A DNA stretch of 64,000 nt from Eriocheir sinensis (lineage: Eukaryota; Arthropoda; Malacostraca; Decapoda; Varunidae): positions 5,657,114 to 5,721,113 of the forward strand of contig NC_066577.1 of the NCBI RefSeq assembly GCF_024679095.1. Reading direction: 5' to 3'. Every line of letters begins with the position of its first letter. Position 1 is the stretch's first letter. Below the pieces are notes generated by a model, which saw nothing but the letters and a program-made list of their open reading frames with translations, did not search any database and was not told where the DNA came from. Positions 33,273-46,116 of the stretch are shown here, piece after piece. The position numbers and the translations under genes are program-made.

Positions 33273-33492
33273 GCCACAACCATAACACACCGCGCGTCAC
33301 GAAGCACAGTGTGGACGGGGCGGCCCAGCATTGCCAGAAGCCTAAAGCCTGGATTAATTTATTACCAAGCCAAATAAATTCAATTTCGCCAAAGCTACAA
33401 AATCTGGCTCATTTTTGCCTTTTTTACAATGTTTGGCTCACAAAACTTTAATTTGATCTCAGTAAACTTACTTGTTATACTGGAAGTTTTTG

Positions 33493-36400
33493 TGTTTCCA
33501 CCAGTCCCATTACCAACCCTTCCCCTCTCAACCAGTCCCATTACCAATCCTTCCCCTATCCACCAGTCCCATTACCAATCCTTCCCCTATCCACCAGTCC
33601 CATTACCAATCCTTCCCCTATTCACCAGTCCCATTACCAATCCTTCCCCTATCCACCAGTCCCATTACCAATCCTTCCCCTATCCACCAGTCCCATTACC
33701 AATCCTTCCCCTATTCACCAGTCCCATTACCAATCCTTCCCCTATCCACCAGTCCCATTACCAATCCTTCCCCTCTCCACCAGTCCCATTACCAATCTTT
33801 CCCCTATCCACCAGTCCCATTACCAACCCTTCCCCTCTCCACCAGTCCCATTACCAACCCTTCCCCTATCCACCAGTCCCATTACCAACCCTTCCCTTAT
33901 CCACCAGTCCCATTACTAACCCTTCCCCTCTCCACCAGTCCCATTACCAACCCTTCCCCTATCCACCAGTCCCATTACCAACCCTTCCCCTATCCGCCAG
34001 TCCAATTACCAACCCTTCCCTCTCCACCAGTCCCATTACCAACCCTTCCCTCTCCACCAGTCCCATTACCAACCCTTCCCTATCCACCAGTCCCATTACC
34101 AATCCTTCCACTCTCCACCAGTCCCATTACCTAACCTTCCCCTCTCCACCAGTCCCATTACCAACCCTTCCCCTCTCCACCAGTCCCATTACCAATCCTT
34201 CCCCTATCCACCAGTCCCATTACCAACCCTTCCCCTATTCACCAGTCCCATTACCAATCCTTCCCTATCCACCAGTCCCATTACCATCCCTTCCCCTATC
34301 CACCAGTCCCATTACAAATCCTTCCCCTCTCCACCAGTCCAATTACCAACCCTTCCCTATCCACCAGTCCCTTTACCAACCCTTCCCTCTCCACCAGTCC
34401 CATTACCAATCCTTCCCTCTCCACCAGTCCCATTACCAATCCTTCCCTATCCACCAGTCCCATTACCAATCCTTCCCTATCCACCAGTCCCATTACCAAT
34501 CCTCCCTCTCCACCAGTCCCATTACCAACCCTTCCCCTATCCACCAGTCCCATTACCAATCCTTCCCCTATGCACCAGTCCCATTACCAATCCTTCCCCT
34601 ATCCACCAGTCCCATTACCAATCCTTTCCCTATACACCAGTCCCATTACCAACCATCTCCCTATTCACCAGTCCCATTACCAATCCTTCCCTTCTCCACC
34701 AGTCCCATTACCAACCCTTCCCCTATCCACCAGTCCCATTACCAATCCTTCCCCTATCCACCAGTCCCATATCCAAACCTTCACCTATCCACCAGTCCCT
34801 TTAACAACCCTTCCCCTCTCCACCAGTTCCATTACCAATCCTTCCCCTCCACCAGTCCCATTACCAATCCTTCCCCTATCCACCAGTCCCATTACCAATC
34901 CTTCCCCTATCCACCAGTCCCATTACCAATCCTTCCCCTATCCACCAGTCCCATTACCAATCCTTCCCCTATCCACCAGTCCCATTACCAATCCTTCCCC
35001 AATCCACCAGTCCCATTACCAAACCTTCCCCTATCCACCAGTCCCATTACCAACCCTTCCTCTCTACACCAGTCCCATTACCAATCCTTCCCCTATCCAC
35101 CAGTCCCATTACCAACCCTTAACCTATCCACCAGTCCCATTACCAACCTTCCCCTATCCACCAGTCCCATTACCAATCCTTCCCTATCCACCAGTCCATT
35201 ACCAATCCTTCCCTATCCACCAGTCCATTACCAACCCTTCCCTATCCACCAGTCCATTACCAATCCTTCCCTATCCACCAGTCCCATTACCAATCCTTCC
35301 CTATCCACGAGTCCCATTACCAACCCTTACCCTATCCACCAGTCCCATTACCAATCCTTCCCCTATCCACCAGTCCCATTACCAATCCTTCCCCTACCCA
35401 CCAGTCCCATTACCAACCCTTCCCCTATCCACCAGTCCCATTACCAATCCTTCCCCTATCCACCAGTCCCATTACCAATCCTTGCCCTATCCACCAGTCC
35501 CATTACCAACCCTTCCCCTATCCACCAGTCCCATTACCAACCCTTCCCCTATCCACCAGTCCCATTACCAATCCTTTCCCTATACACCAGTCCCATTACC
35601 AACCCTTCCCCTATCCACCAGTCCCATTACCAATCCTTCCCTTCTCCACCAGTCCCATTACCAACCCTTCCCCTATCCACCAGTCCCATTACCAATCCTT
35701 CCCCTATCCACCAGTCCCATTTCCAAGCCTTCCCCTATCCACCAGTCCCATTACCAATCCTTCCCCTATCCACCAGTCCCATTACCAATCCTTCCCTATC
35801 CACCAGTGCCATTACCAATCCTTCCCATATCCACCAGTCCCATTACCAATCCTTCCCCTATCCACCAGTCCCATTACCAACCCTTCCCCTATCCACCAGT
35901 CCCATTACCAATCCTTCCCCTATCCACCAGTCCCATTACCAATCCTTCCCCTATCCACCAGTCCCATTACCAACCCTTCCCCTATCCACCAGTCCCTTCC
36001 CCTATCCACCAGTCCCATTACCAATCCTTCCCTATTCTCCAGTCCCATTACCAATCGTTCGCCTATCCACCAGTCAAATTACAAATCCTTCCCATATCCA
36101 CCAGTCCCATTACCAATCCTTCCCCTATCCACCAGTCCCATTACCAATCCTTTCCCTATCCACCAGTGCCATTACCAACCCTTCCCGTATCCACCAGTCC
36201 CATTACCAACCCTTCCCTCTACCAGCCCCATTACCAAACCTTCCCCTATCCACCAGTGCCATTACCAATCCTTCCCCTATCCACCAGTTAAATTACCAAT
36301 CCTTCCCCTATCCACCAGTCCCATTACCAACCCTTATCCTCTCCACCAGTCCCATTACCAACCCTTCCCTTACATACCAGTCCCATTACCAATCCTTCCC

Positions 36401-39400
36401 CTATCCACCAGTCCCATTACCAACCCTTCCCCTATCCACCAGTCCCATTACCAACCCTTCCCTTATCCACCAGTCCCATTACCAACCCTTCCCTTATCCA
36501 CCAGTCCCATTACCAACCCTTCCCCTATCCACCAGTGCCATTACCAATCATTCCCCTATCCACCAGTCCCTTTACCAATCCTTCCCTATCCACCAGTACC
36601 ATTACCAAACCTTCCCCTATCCACCAGTCCCATTACCAACCCTTCCCTTATTCACCAGTCCCATTACCAACCCTTCCCTTATCCACCAGTCCCATTACCA
36701 ATTCTTCCCCTACCCACCAGTAACATTACCAACCCTTCCCCTATCCACCAGTCCCATTACCAATCCTTCCCCTATCCACCAGTCCCATTACCAATCCTTC
36801 CCCTATCCACCAGTCCCATTACCAACCCTTCCCCTATCCATCAATCCCATTACCAATCCTTCCCCTATCCACCAGTCCCATTACCAATCCTTCCCCTCCC
36901 CACCAGTCCCATTACCAAACCTTCCTCTATCCACCAGTCCCATTACCAACCCTTCCCTATGCTCCAGTCCCATTACCAATCCTTCCCCTATCCACCAGTG
37001 CCATTACCAACCCTTCCCCTATCCACCAGTCCCATTACCAATCCTTCCCCTCTACACCAGTCCCATTACCAATCCTTCCCCTATCCACCAGTCCCATTAC
37101 CAATCCTTCCCCTATCCACCAGTCCCATTACCAATCCTTCCCCTATCCACCAGTCCCATTACCAATCCTTCCCCTATCCACCAGTCCCATTACCAACCCT
37201 TCCCCTATCCACCAGTCCCATTACCAATCCTTCCCCTATCCACCAGTCCCATTACCAATCCTTCCCCTATCCACCAGTCCCATTACCAACCCTTCCCCTA
37301 TCCACCAGTCCCATTACCAATCCTTCCCCTATCCACCAGTCCCATTACCAATCCTTCCCCTATTCTCCAGTCCCATTACCAATCCTTCCCCTATCCACCA
37401 GTGCCATTACCAATCCTTCCCCTATCCACCAGTCCCATTACCAAACCTTCCCCTATCCACCAGTCCCATTACCAATCCTTACACTATCCACCAGTCCCAT
37501 TACCAACCCTTCCCCTATCCACCAGTCCCATTACCAATCCTTCCCCTATACACCAGTCCCATTACCAATCCTTCCCCTATCCACCAGTGCCATTACCAAT
37601 CCTTCCCCTATCCACCAGTGCCATTACCAATCCTTCCCCTATCCACCAGTCCCATTACCAACCCTTCCCCTATCCACCAGTCCCATTACCAACCCTTCCC
37701 CTATCCACCAGTCCCATTACCAATCCTTCCCCTATCCACCAGTCCCATTACCAACCCTTCACCTATCCACCAGTCCCATTACCAATCCTTCCCCTATCCA
37801 CCAGTCCCATTACCAACCCTTCCCCTATCCACCAGTCCCATTACCAACCCTTCCCCTATCCACCAGTCCCATTACCAACCCTTCCCCTATCCACCAGTCC
37901 CATTACCAACCCTTCCCTTATCCACCAGTCCCATTACCAATCCTTCTCCTATCCACCAGTCCCATTACCAATCCTTCCCCTATCCACCAGTCCCATTACC
38001 AACCCTTCCCCTATCCACCAGTCCCATTACCAATCCTTCCCCTATCCACCAGTCCCATTACCAATCCTATCCCTATCCACCAGTCCCATTACCAACTCTT
38101 CCCCTATCCACCAGTCCCATTACCAATCCTTCCCCTATCCACCAGTCCCATTACCAATCCGTCCCCTACCCACCAGTCCCATTACCAACCCTTCCCCTAT
38201 CCACCAGTCCCATTACCAATCCTTCCCCTATCCACCAGTCCCATTACCAATCCTTCCCCTATCCACCAGTCCCATGACCAACCCTTCCCCTATCCCCAGT
38301 CCCATTACCAATCCTTCCCCTATCCACCAGTCCCATTACCAATCCATCCCCTCTACACCAGTCCCATTACCAACCCTTCCCCTATCCACCAGTCCCATTA
38401 CCAATCCTTCCCCTATTCTCCAGTCCCATTACCAATCCTTCCCCTATCCACCAGTGCCATTACCAACCCTTCCCCTATCCACCAGTCCCATTACCAATCC
38501 TTCCCCTCTACACCAGTCCCATTACCTATCCTTCCCTATCCACCAGTCCCATTACCAAACCTTCCCTATCCACCAGTCACATTACCAATCCTTCACCTAT
38601 CCACCAGTCCCATTACCAATCCTTCACCTATCCACCAGTCCCATTACCAACCCTTCCCCTATCCACCAGTCCCATTACCAATCCTTCCCCTATCCACCAG
38701 TCCCATTACCAATCCTTCCCCTATCCACCAGTCCCATTACAAACCATACACTATCCACCAGTCCCATTACCAATCCTTCCCCTATCCACCAGTCCCATTA
38801 CCAATCCTTCCCCTATTCTCCAGTCCCATTACCAATCCTTCCCCTATCCACCAGTGCCATTACCAATCCTTCCCCTATCCACCAGTCCCATTACCAATCC
38901 TTCCCCTATCCACCAGTCCCATTACCAATCCTTCCCCTATCCACCAGTGCCATTACCAACCCTTCCCCTATCCACCAGTCCCATTACCAATCCTTCCCCT
39001 CTACACCAGTCCCATTACCAATCCTTCCCCTATCCACCAGTGCCATTACCAATCCTTCCCCTATCCACCAGTCCCATTACCAACCCTTCCTCTATCCACC
39101 AGTCCCATTACTAACCCTTCCCCTATCCACCAGTCCCATTACCAATCCTTACCCTATCCACCAGTCCCATTACCAACCCTTCCCCTATCCACCAGTCCCA
39201 TTACCAATCCTTCCCCTATCCACCAGTCCCATTACCATCCCTTTCCCTATCCACCAGTACCATTACCAATCCTTCCCCTATCCACCAGTCCCATTACCAA
39301 TCCTTCCCCTCTCCACCAGTCCCATTACCAATCCTTCCCCTATCCACCAGTCCCATTACCAATCCTTCCCCTATCCACCAGTCCCATTACCAACCCTTCC

Positions 39401-40985
39401 CCTATCCACCAGTCCCATTACCAATCCTTCCAGTATCCACCAGTCCCATTACCAACCCTTCCCCTCTCCACCAGTCCCATTACCAACCCTTCCTCTATCC
39501 ACCAGTCCCATTACCAAACCTTCCTCTATCCACCAGTCCCATTACCAATCCTTCCCCTATCCACCAGTCCCATTACCAACCCTTTTCCTCTCCACCAGTC
39601 CCATTACCAATCCTTCCCCTATCCACCAGTCCCATTACCAATCCTTCCCCTATCCACCAGTCCCATTACCAACCCTTCCCCTCTCCACCAGTCCTATTAC
39701 CAATCCTTCTCCTATCCACCAGTCCCATTACCAATCCTTCCCCTATCCACCAGTCCCATTACCAACCCTTCCCTACACCAGTCCCATTACCAATCCTTCC
39801 TCTATCCACCAGTCCCATTACCAATCCTTCCCATATCCACCAGTCCCATTACCAATCCTTCCCCTTTCCACCAGTCCCATTACCAATCCTTCCCCTATCC
39901 ACCAGTCCCATTACCAATCCTTCCCCTCTCCACCAGTCCCATTACCAACCCTTCCCCTATCCACCAGTCCCATTACCAACCCTTCCCCTATCCACCAGTC
40001 CCATTACCAATCCTTCCCTATCCACCAGTGCCTTTACCAATCCTTCCCTATCCACCAGTCCCATTACCAACCCTTCCCCTATCCACCAGTCCCATTACCA
40101 ATCCTTCCCCTATCCACCAGTCCCATTACCAACCCTTCCTCTCTACACCAGTCCCATTACCAATCCTTCCCCTATCCACCAGTCCCATTACCAATCCTTC
40201 CCCTATCCACCAGTCCCATTACCAACCCTTCCTCTCTACACCAGTCCCATTACCAATCCTTCCCCTATCCACCAGTCCCATTACCAACCCTTCCCAAATC
40301 CACCATTACCATTACCAACCTTCCCTATCCACCAGTCCCATTACCAATCCTTCCCTATCCACCAGTCCCATTACCAACCCTTCCCCTATCCACCAGTCCC
40401 ATTACCAACCCTTCCCCTTTACACCCGTCCCATTACCAATCCTTCCCCTATCCACCAGTCCCATTACCAACCCTTCCCCTATCCACCAGTCCCATTACCA
40501 ACCCTTCCCCTCTACACCAGTCCCATTACCAATCCTTCCCCTATCCACCAGTCCCATTATCAACCATTCCCCTATCCACCAGTCCCATTACCAATCCTTC
40601 CCCTATCCACCAGTCCCATTACCAACCCTTCCCCTCTACACCAGTCCCATTACCAATCCTTCCCCTATCCACCAGTCCCATTACCAACCCTTCCCCTATC
40701 CACCAGTCCCATTACCAACCCTTCCCCTCTACACCAGTCCCATTACCAATCCTTCCCCTATCCACCAGTCCCATTATCAATCCTTCCCCTATCCACCAGT
40801 CCCATTACCAATCCTTCCCCTATCCACCAGTCCCATTACCAACCCTTCCCCTATCCACCAGTCCCATTACCAATCCTTCCCCTTTCCACCAGTCCCATTA
40901 CCAACCCTTCCCCTATCCACCAGTCCCATTACCAATCCTTCCCCTCTCCACCAGTCCCATTACCAACCTGTCTCCAATCCACCAA
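33493..40985. repeat. 7.5-kb array of a 31-bp unit, about 240 copies
   Basis: The unit is CCTTCCCCTATCCACCAGTC plus CCATTACCAAT, 31 bp, with 30-bp copies that lose one C and variants such as CTCTCCACC, CTATACACC and ATTCTCC. Because 31 is not a multiple of three and no forward frame of the unit has a stop, all three forward frames stay open for kilobases, including a 2519-residue frame at 33429-40988. One-base length changes pass freely between frames, so I judge it non-coding. Confidence 0.97.
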
Positions 40986-41420
40986 TAAGGTTGTGTGCAT
41001 TTTAGTAACTATAAAGCCTCCTGTGTTTCATCAAAGTGTTTATTCATAGCAATACTTTACGAACGGGTGAATTGAATTTCTCTCACCGTTTATGAGAAAT
41101 GGAGGGGAAGTATTCACGAGAGGGTAGCCTACTAATTTTGAGATGCTGTCTGCTTATTTCTGGACAAAATATGCTGTTTAATATGGAGAAGTATTTTCTC
41201 TAGAAATCACAAAATTATTGATGAGACTAGTAAGCCTTTTTTCCTGTATTTCACAAGTAGGTAAACACACACACACACACACACACCTGCAGGGTCTGGG
41301 CGCCACCTCTTGTAGTGTGTGTGGGTGTGGGTGTGGGGGGGGGGGGGGCGGCAGTCCTCATCCTCAGTGTGGGTGGACAGGAGTGGGGGGCGGCGCTCAT
41401 ACCCAGCCTGTTTGTTACTC
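40986..41420. other. no gene; short CA run and G-run
   Basis: Unique sequence with (CA)n at 41265-41287 and a GTGGGTGTGGGTGTGGGG-type G-rich tract at 41317-41350. Confidence 0.5.
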
Positions 41421-41424
41421 TTAT

Positions 41425-41745
41425 TCCTCTTCTTTGAGCTGTCCTGCTTTGTACCACTTCTTAGGCACTCCTTTTGCTGCCTCCTTACACTTCTCCACTT
41501 CTTCTGCAGTGTGTGATGGGCTGGCTAGGCTACATCACCACAGGCAGCCTTTACAGCCCCAATACACCAACACTTCTTCTTCTTGAGCTGTCCCGCTTTG
41601 TACCGCTTCTTTTAAGCACGCCTTTTGCTGCCTCCTTACACTTGTACAGTTCTTCTGCAGCGTGTGATGGGCTGGCTAGGTTACGTCACCACAGGCAGCC
41701 TTTACAGCCCCAATACACCAACACTTCTTCTTCATCTTTTGACCT
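41425..41745. repeat. two-copy tandem duplication, about 156 bp
   Basis: GAGCTGTCC(T/C)GCTTTGTACC and TACAGCCCCAATACACCAAC each occur twice at about 156-bp spacing. The word GGCAGCCTTTAC recurs near 44098. The frames across it have no known domain. Confidence 0.8.
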
Positions 41746-42049
41746 GTAATGCTTTATATCGGTTCTTAGGTCCTCCTCCTCTCGTTCCTCCCTTCTTCTT
41801 GTTCACACACCTTCCTTTTCAGTGTTATGTTATTTTCTAACCTGAAATAGTCACTTATATTCACTTATTCAGACGTTTGTGCACTTTTTTCCCAGCACTG
41901 TGCGAGGAACACTTTTGCCAATTTTGCCATTCTTCTTTCTGTTTCCTTTGTGTCTCCGTACAGCCCCAACACCTTGCAGATCACCCTGTTGTCCTCCTCT
42001 AGCCTCCTAGCTCACCCCTCTCTGCCTATTACCATCATTACTCCTGCTG
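41746..42049. other. no recognisable gene
   Basis: Pyrimidine-leaning unique sequence without recognisable features. Confidence 0.4.
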
Positions 42050-42638
42050 GGAGGCTTCGTGGTGCAGTGATTAGCACACTCGGCTCACAACCGAGAGAGC
42101 CCAGGTTCAATTCCTGGGCGGAGTGGAAAAATTTGGGCGGCTTTTCTGATACCCTACGCCCCTGTCCACCCAGCAGTGAATGGGTACCAGGTATTAATCG
42201 GGGGTTGTGTCCCGTCTCCTGGGGTCTGTTCCCTTCTCCTATGATTCCTTCCCCTTCTGTCTCTCTCCGGCATATGACCACAGATGTTGCGCTGACTAAA
42301 CGAAACTTTCCAACTTTTTCCTGTCTCCTGGGGTCTGTTCCCTTCTCCTATAATTCCTTCCCCTTCTGTCTCTCTCCGGCATATGACCACAGATGTTGCG
42401 CTGACTAAACGAAACTTTCCAACTTTTTCCTGTCTCCTGGGGTCTGTTCCCTTCTCCTATAATTCCTTCCCCTTCTGTCTCTCTCCGGCATATGACCACA
42501 GATGCTGCGCCGACTAAACGAAACTTTCCAACTTTTTCCTGTCTCCTGGGGTCTGTTCCCTTCTCCTATAATTCCTTCCCCTTCTGTCTCTCTCCGGCAT
42601 ATGACCACAGATGTTGCGCCGACTAAACGAAACTTTCC
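42050..42638 (+). mobile_element. SINE family 2, full-length, with four 109-bp tail repeats
   Basis: The head (42050-42122) folds like tRNA-Val: the anticodon stem CTCGG/CCGAG encloses CTCACAA, anticodon CAC, and the B box is GGTTCAATTCC. Then come the body (CACCCAGCAGTGAATGGGTA) and four tail units of 109 bp, ending ACGAAACTTTCC. This is the only copy here that keeps the tRNA head. The acceptor stem is not tRNA-like enough for a working tRNA. Confidence 0.9.
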
Positions 42639-42654
42639 AAACTTTTCCCATGTG

Positions 42655-42778
42655 GTATAGGCAGTGGTGGGCACCGCTAACCAAAAAAGTTTGTTTCGTT
42701 AACTGGTAATCCACTAACTAAAAAGTTTGCTTCACTTATGCAAAACCACTAAACTGATAAAGAAATTAGTGGAAGCCA
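42655..42778. mobile_element. hAT-like end sequence CAGTGGTGGGCACC
   Basis: The sequence from CAGTGGTGGGCACCGCTAAC to GAAATTAGTGGAAGC is shared, inverted, with 26105-26210 and 22536-22625. CAGTGGTG is a typical hAT start. It joins the SINE array through the same GTGGTAT(A/T)GG word at 26.2 and 42.65 kb, so the pair may move or duplicate as one unit. Confidence 0.55.
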
Positions 42779-42779
42779 A

Positions 42780-43377
42780 TGCGGGTTTACCGTGTACCAG
42801 CGACGGGCCAAATTTGTGGGTTTACCGTGTACCAGCGACTGGCCAAATTTGCGGCTTTACCGTGTACCAGCGACGAGCCAAATTTACAGCTTTACCGTGT
42901 ACCAGCGACGAGCCAAATTTACAGCTTTACCGTGTACCAGCGATGAGCCAAATTTACAGCTTTACCGTGTACCAGCGATGGGCCAAATTTACAGCTTTAC
43001 CGTGTACCAGCGACCAGCCAAATTTACAGCTTTACCGTGTACCAGCGACGAGCCAAATTTACAGCTTTACCGTGTACCAGCGACGGGCCAAATTTATAGC
43101 TTTACCGTGTACCAGCGATGGGCCAAATTTACAGCTTTACCGTGTACCAGTGACGAGCCAAATTCACAGCTTTACCGTGTAGCAGCGATGGGCCAAATTT
43201 CTGCCATGATATAAACCCCCCAAAATAGATGATGCATAAACTGATCACACATGCGTTGATATATATTATGAAATGGTTTGCGCGAGTGATGATTCTTTCT
43301 CATTATTGTACTTTGAGGGGCCTTTAACCTAACCTAACCTAACCTATGTAACATGACCCCCGCAGCTACCGGGTTAA
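42780..43377 (+). mobile_element. TTAA-type VNTR element, copy 3
   Basis: Twelve or so 35-bp units (TTTACCGTGTACCAGCGACG plus AGCCAAATTTACAGC), then the conserved ATATATTATGAAATGG block, four CCTAA units (43327-43346), and an end reading CGCAGCTACCGGGTTAA. It has interrupted a LINE fragment at TTAA (43374-43377). The left inverted repeat is missing or diverged. Confidence 0.8.
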
Positions 43378-43815
43378 ACAATAGCTTGCTCCCCCAGTCT
43401 CCTACATGCCAGTATACTCCCTCTGGTTTCTGTTTCCTGCTGTACCATTTCAGCGTTGACTTGCCGCTCATTCCTTCCTGCCATTTGACTTGTCCGTTCC
43501 TTTCAACTGCCTTCTTCACATCCCTGATCTCCATTTCATTCCACTCTTCCCTCAGGTGTTCTCTCCTTTTCCACCTCTCTAACTCTTTCCCCCAGGCGGA
43601 CTTGTTTCCACTTTCTTGCAGTATTTTCTTTGCCCATCTCTCCTCACTACTCTTTTCAATTTTTTTAAGGAAGCCCAACTTGCCCTTTACAATTCTTTCC
43701 TTGAATGTACTCCATCCCGTATCTCCTATGACGGCCTCTACCGCTGTGCTCCTAGGGACTCCTAATCCCCACCTGCCTACCGTCTCCTGAACCTTTTGAA
43801 CTCTAATTGTAAGTG
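43378..43815 (-). pseudogene. LINE ORF2 C-terminal fragment
   Basis: Minus-strand frame reading VQKVQETVGRWGLGVPRSTA, then GDTGWSTFKERIVKGKLGFL, then KSTLKWYSRKQKPEGVYWHV, ending SKLLF at the inserted VNTR element. This is the thumb and post-RT region of LINE ORF2 proteins, where the zinc-knuckle segment would follow. It differs from the CR1-type fragments elsewhere in the window, so another LINE family is represented. No start is present. Confidence 0.75.
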
Positions 43816-44196
43816 TATATCGTTATCAGTGTAGGCTCGACAGTTTTGGGCCTCAAGCAGACGAAAAAAGTATGCCGAGGTAACACGCTGGTCTCACTCC
43901 CTTCCATGTTTACATTGGTGTCTTCTTCTTCTTCTTCTCGTGACCACCACTGCCAGATTATCGTACTCAGCATAAAAATAGTAATAATAATAATAATAAT
44001 AATGTTTTGTTTCCCCCATCGGCATATATAAAGGACAATAAGTAAACGAACGAGAACAAAATGAGGGGCTGGTTAGGCTACAACTACATCACCACAGGCA
44101 GCCTTTACTTGTTTATACTGGTCTTCTTCTTCTTCTTCTCGTGACCACCACTGCCAGATTGTCGTACTCAGCATAAAAATAATACTATTAATAATG

Positions 44197-44253
<57 letters not shown>

Positions 44254-44458
44254 GTTTTGTTTCCCCCATCGGCATATATGACGATAAATCCTGCGTTGTA
44301 GGGTGGGTGAGGCGACGCGCCCCCCAGCGTATGCCACCTTTGATAGATGACTGTATATTGATAATCCAAATTGGATACTTTCTACAACAGTTGGAATACT
44401 ATTCATGCCTTCAAATTATACCTCGGCAACAAGATGGAATATAATTTTAAACAAAACT
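43816..44458. repeat. about 200-bp duplication with (AAT)n
   Basis: TTCTTCTTCTTCTCGTGACC and GCCAGATT(A/G)TCGTACTCAGC, with (AAT)n runs and GTTTTGTTTCCCCCATCGGC, occur twice (43920-44030 and 44120-44280). The CAGATTGTCGTACTCA word is the end of element B (3719-3906). The AAT run at 44191-44252 is about 20 units. No gene. Confidence 0.7.
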
Positions 44459-46116
44459 CGTCATTTAGGAAACTTAACATATTTCAACTTGTCATTTAGG
44501 AAACTTAATTAACATATTTGAACTTGTCATTTAGGAAACTTAATTAACATATTTGAACTTGTCATTTAGGAAACTTAATTAACATATTTGAACTTGTCAT
44601 TTAGGAAACTTAACATATTTGAACTTGTCATTTAGGAAACTTAATTAACATATTTGAACTTGCCATTTAGGAAACTTAACATATTTGAACTCGTCATTTA
44701 GGAAACTTAACATATTTGAACTTGTCATTTAGGAAACTTAACATATTTGAACTTGCCATTTAGGAAACTTAACATATTTGATCTTGTCATTTAGGAAACT
44801 TAACATATTTGAACTTGTCATTTAGGAAACTTAACATATTTGAACTTGTCATTTAGGAAACTTAACATATTTGATCTTGTCATTTAGGAAACTTAACATA
44901 TTTGAACTTGTCATTTAGGAAACTTAACATATTTGATCTTGTCATTTAGGAAACTTAACATATTTGAACTTGTCATTTAGGAAACTTAACATATTTGAAC
45001 TTGTCATTTAGGAAACTTAACATATTTGAACTTGTCATTTAGGAAACTTAACATATTTGAACTTGTCATTTAGGAAACTTAACATATTTGAACTTGTCAT
45101 TTAGGAAACTTAACATATTTGAACTTGTCATTTAGGAAACTTAACATATTTCAACTTGTCATTTAGGAAACTTAACATATTTGAACTTGTCATTTAGGAA
45201 ACTTAACATATTTGAACTTGTCATTTAGGAAACTTAACATATTTGAACTTGTCATTTAGGAAACTTAACATATTTCAACTCATCATTTAGGAAACTTAAC
45301 ATATTTCAACTCATCATTTAGGAAACTTAACATATTTCAACCTGTCATTTAGGAAACTTAACATATTTCAACTCATCATTTAGGAAACTTAACATATTTG
45401 AACTTGTCATTTAGGAAACTTAACATATTTGAACTTGTCATTTAGGAAACTTAACATATTTGAACTTGCCATTTAGGAAACTTAACATATTTGAACTTGT
45501 CATTTAGGAAACTTAACATATTTGAACTTGTCATTTAGGAAACTTAACATATTTGAACTTGTCATTTAGGAAACTTAACATATTTGAACTTGCCATTTAG
45601 GAAACTTAACATATTTGAACTTGTCATTTAGGAAACTTAACATATTTGAACTCGTCATTTAGGAAACTTAATTAACATATTTGAACTTGTCATTTAGGAA
45701 ACTTAACATATTTGAACTTGTCATTTAGGAAACTTAACATATTTGAACTTGTCATTTAGGAAACTTAACATATTTGAACTTGTCATTTAGGAAACTTAAC
45801 ATATTTGAACTTGTCATTTAGGAAACTTAACATATTTGAACTTGTCATTTAGGAAACTTAACATATTTGAACTCGTCATTTAGGAAACTTAACATATTTC
45901 AACTTGTCATTTAGGAAACTTAACATATTTGAACTTGTCATTTAGGAAACTTAACATATTTGAACTTGTCATTTAGGAAACTTAACATATTTCAACTTGT
46001 CATTTAGGAAACTTAACATATTTGAACTTGTCATTTAGGAAACTTAACATATTTCAACTTGTCATTTAGGAAACTTAACATATTTCAACTCGTCATTTAG
46101 GAAACTTAACATATTT
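44459..46116. repeat. 31-bp A/T-rich satellite, about 53 copies
   Basis: The unit is AACATATTTGAACTTGTCAT plus TTAGGAAACTT, 31 bp. Several 35-bp copies near the left edge, and one at about 45668, carry an extra AATT (TTAATTAAC). Copies are more than 90 percent alike by eye, so it looks young or homogenised. Most units carry stops in some frames; it is not coding. Confidence 0.97.

Noticed and set aside
33429..40988. A 2519-residue Pro/Ser-rich protein gene
   Set aside because: It is a 31-bp tandem array with all three forward frames open, with one-base indels tolerated throughout and no domain. Kept as a repeat.
42050..42122. A functional tRNA-Val (CAC) gene
   Set aside because: The anticodon arm and B box are good, but the acceptor stem is poor and the sequence continues directly into the SINE body shared with three other loci.
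33493..46116. CRISPR-like arrays
   Set aside because: The units are head-to-tail with no unique spacers, and the DNA is eukaryotic.
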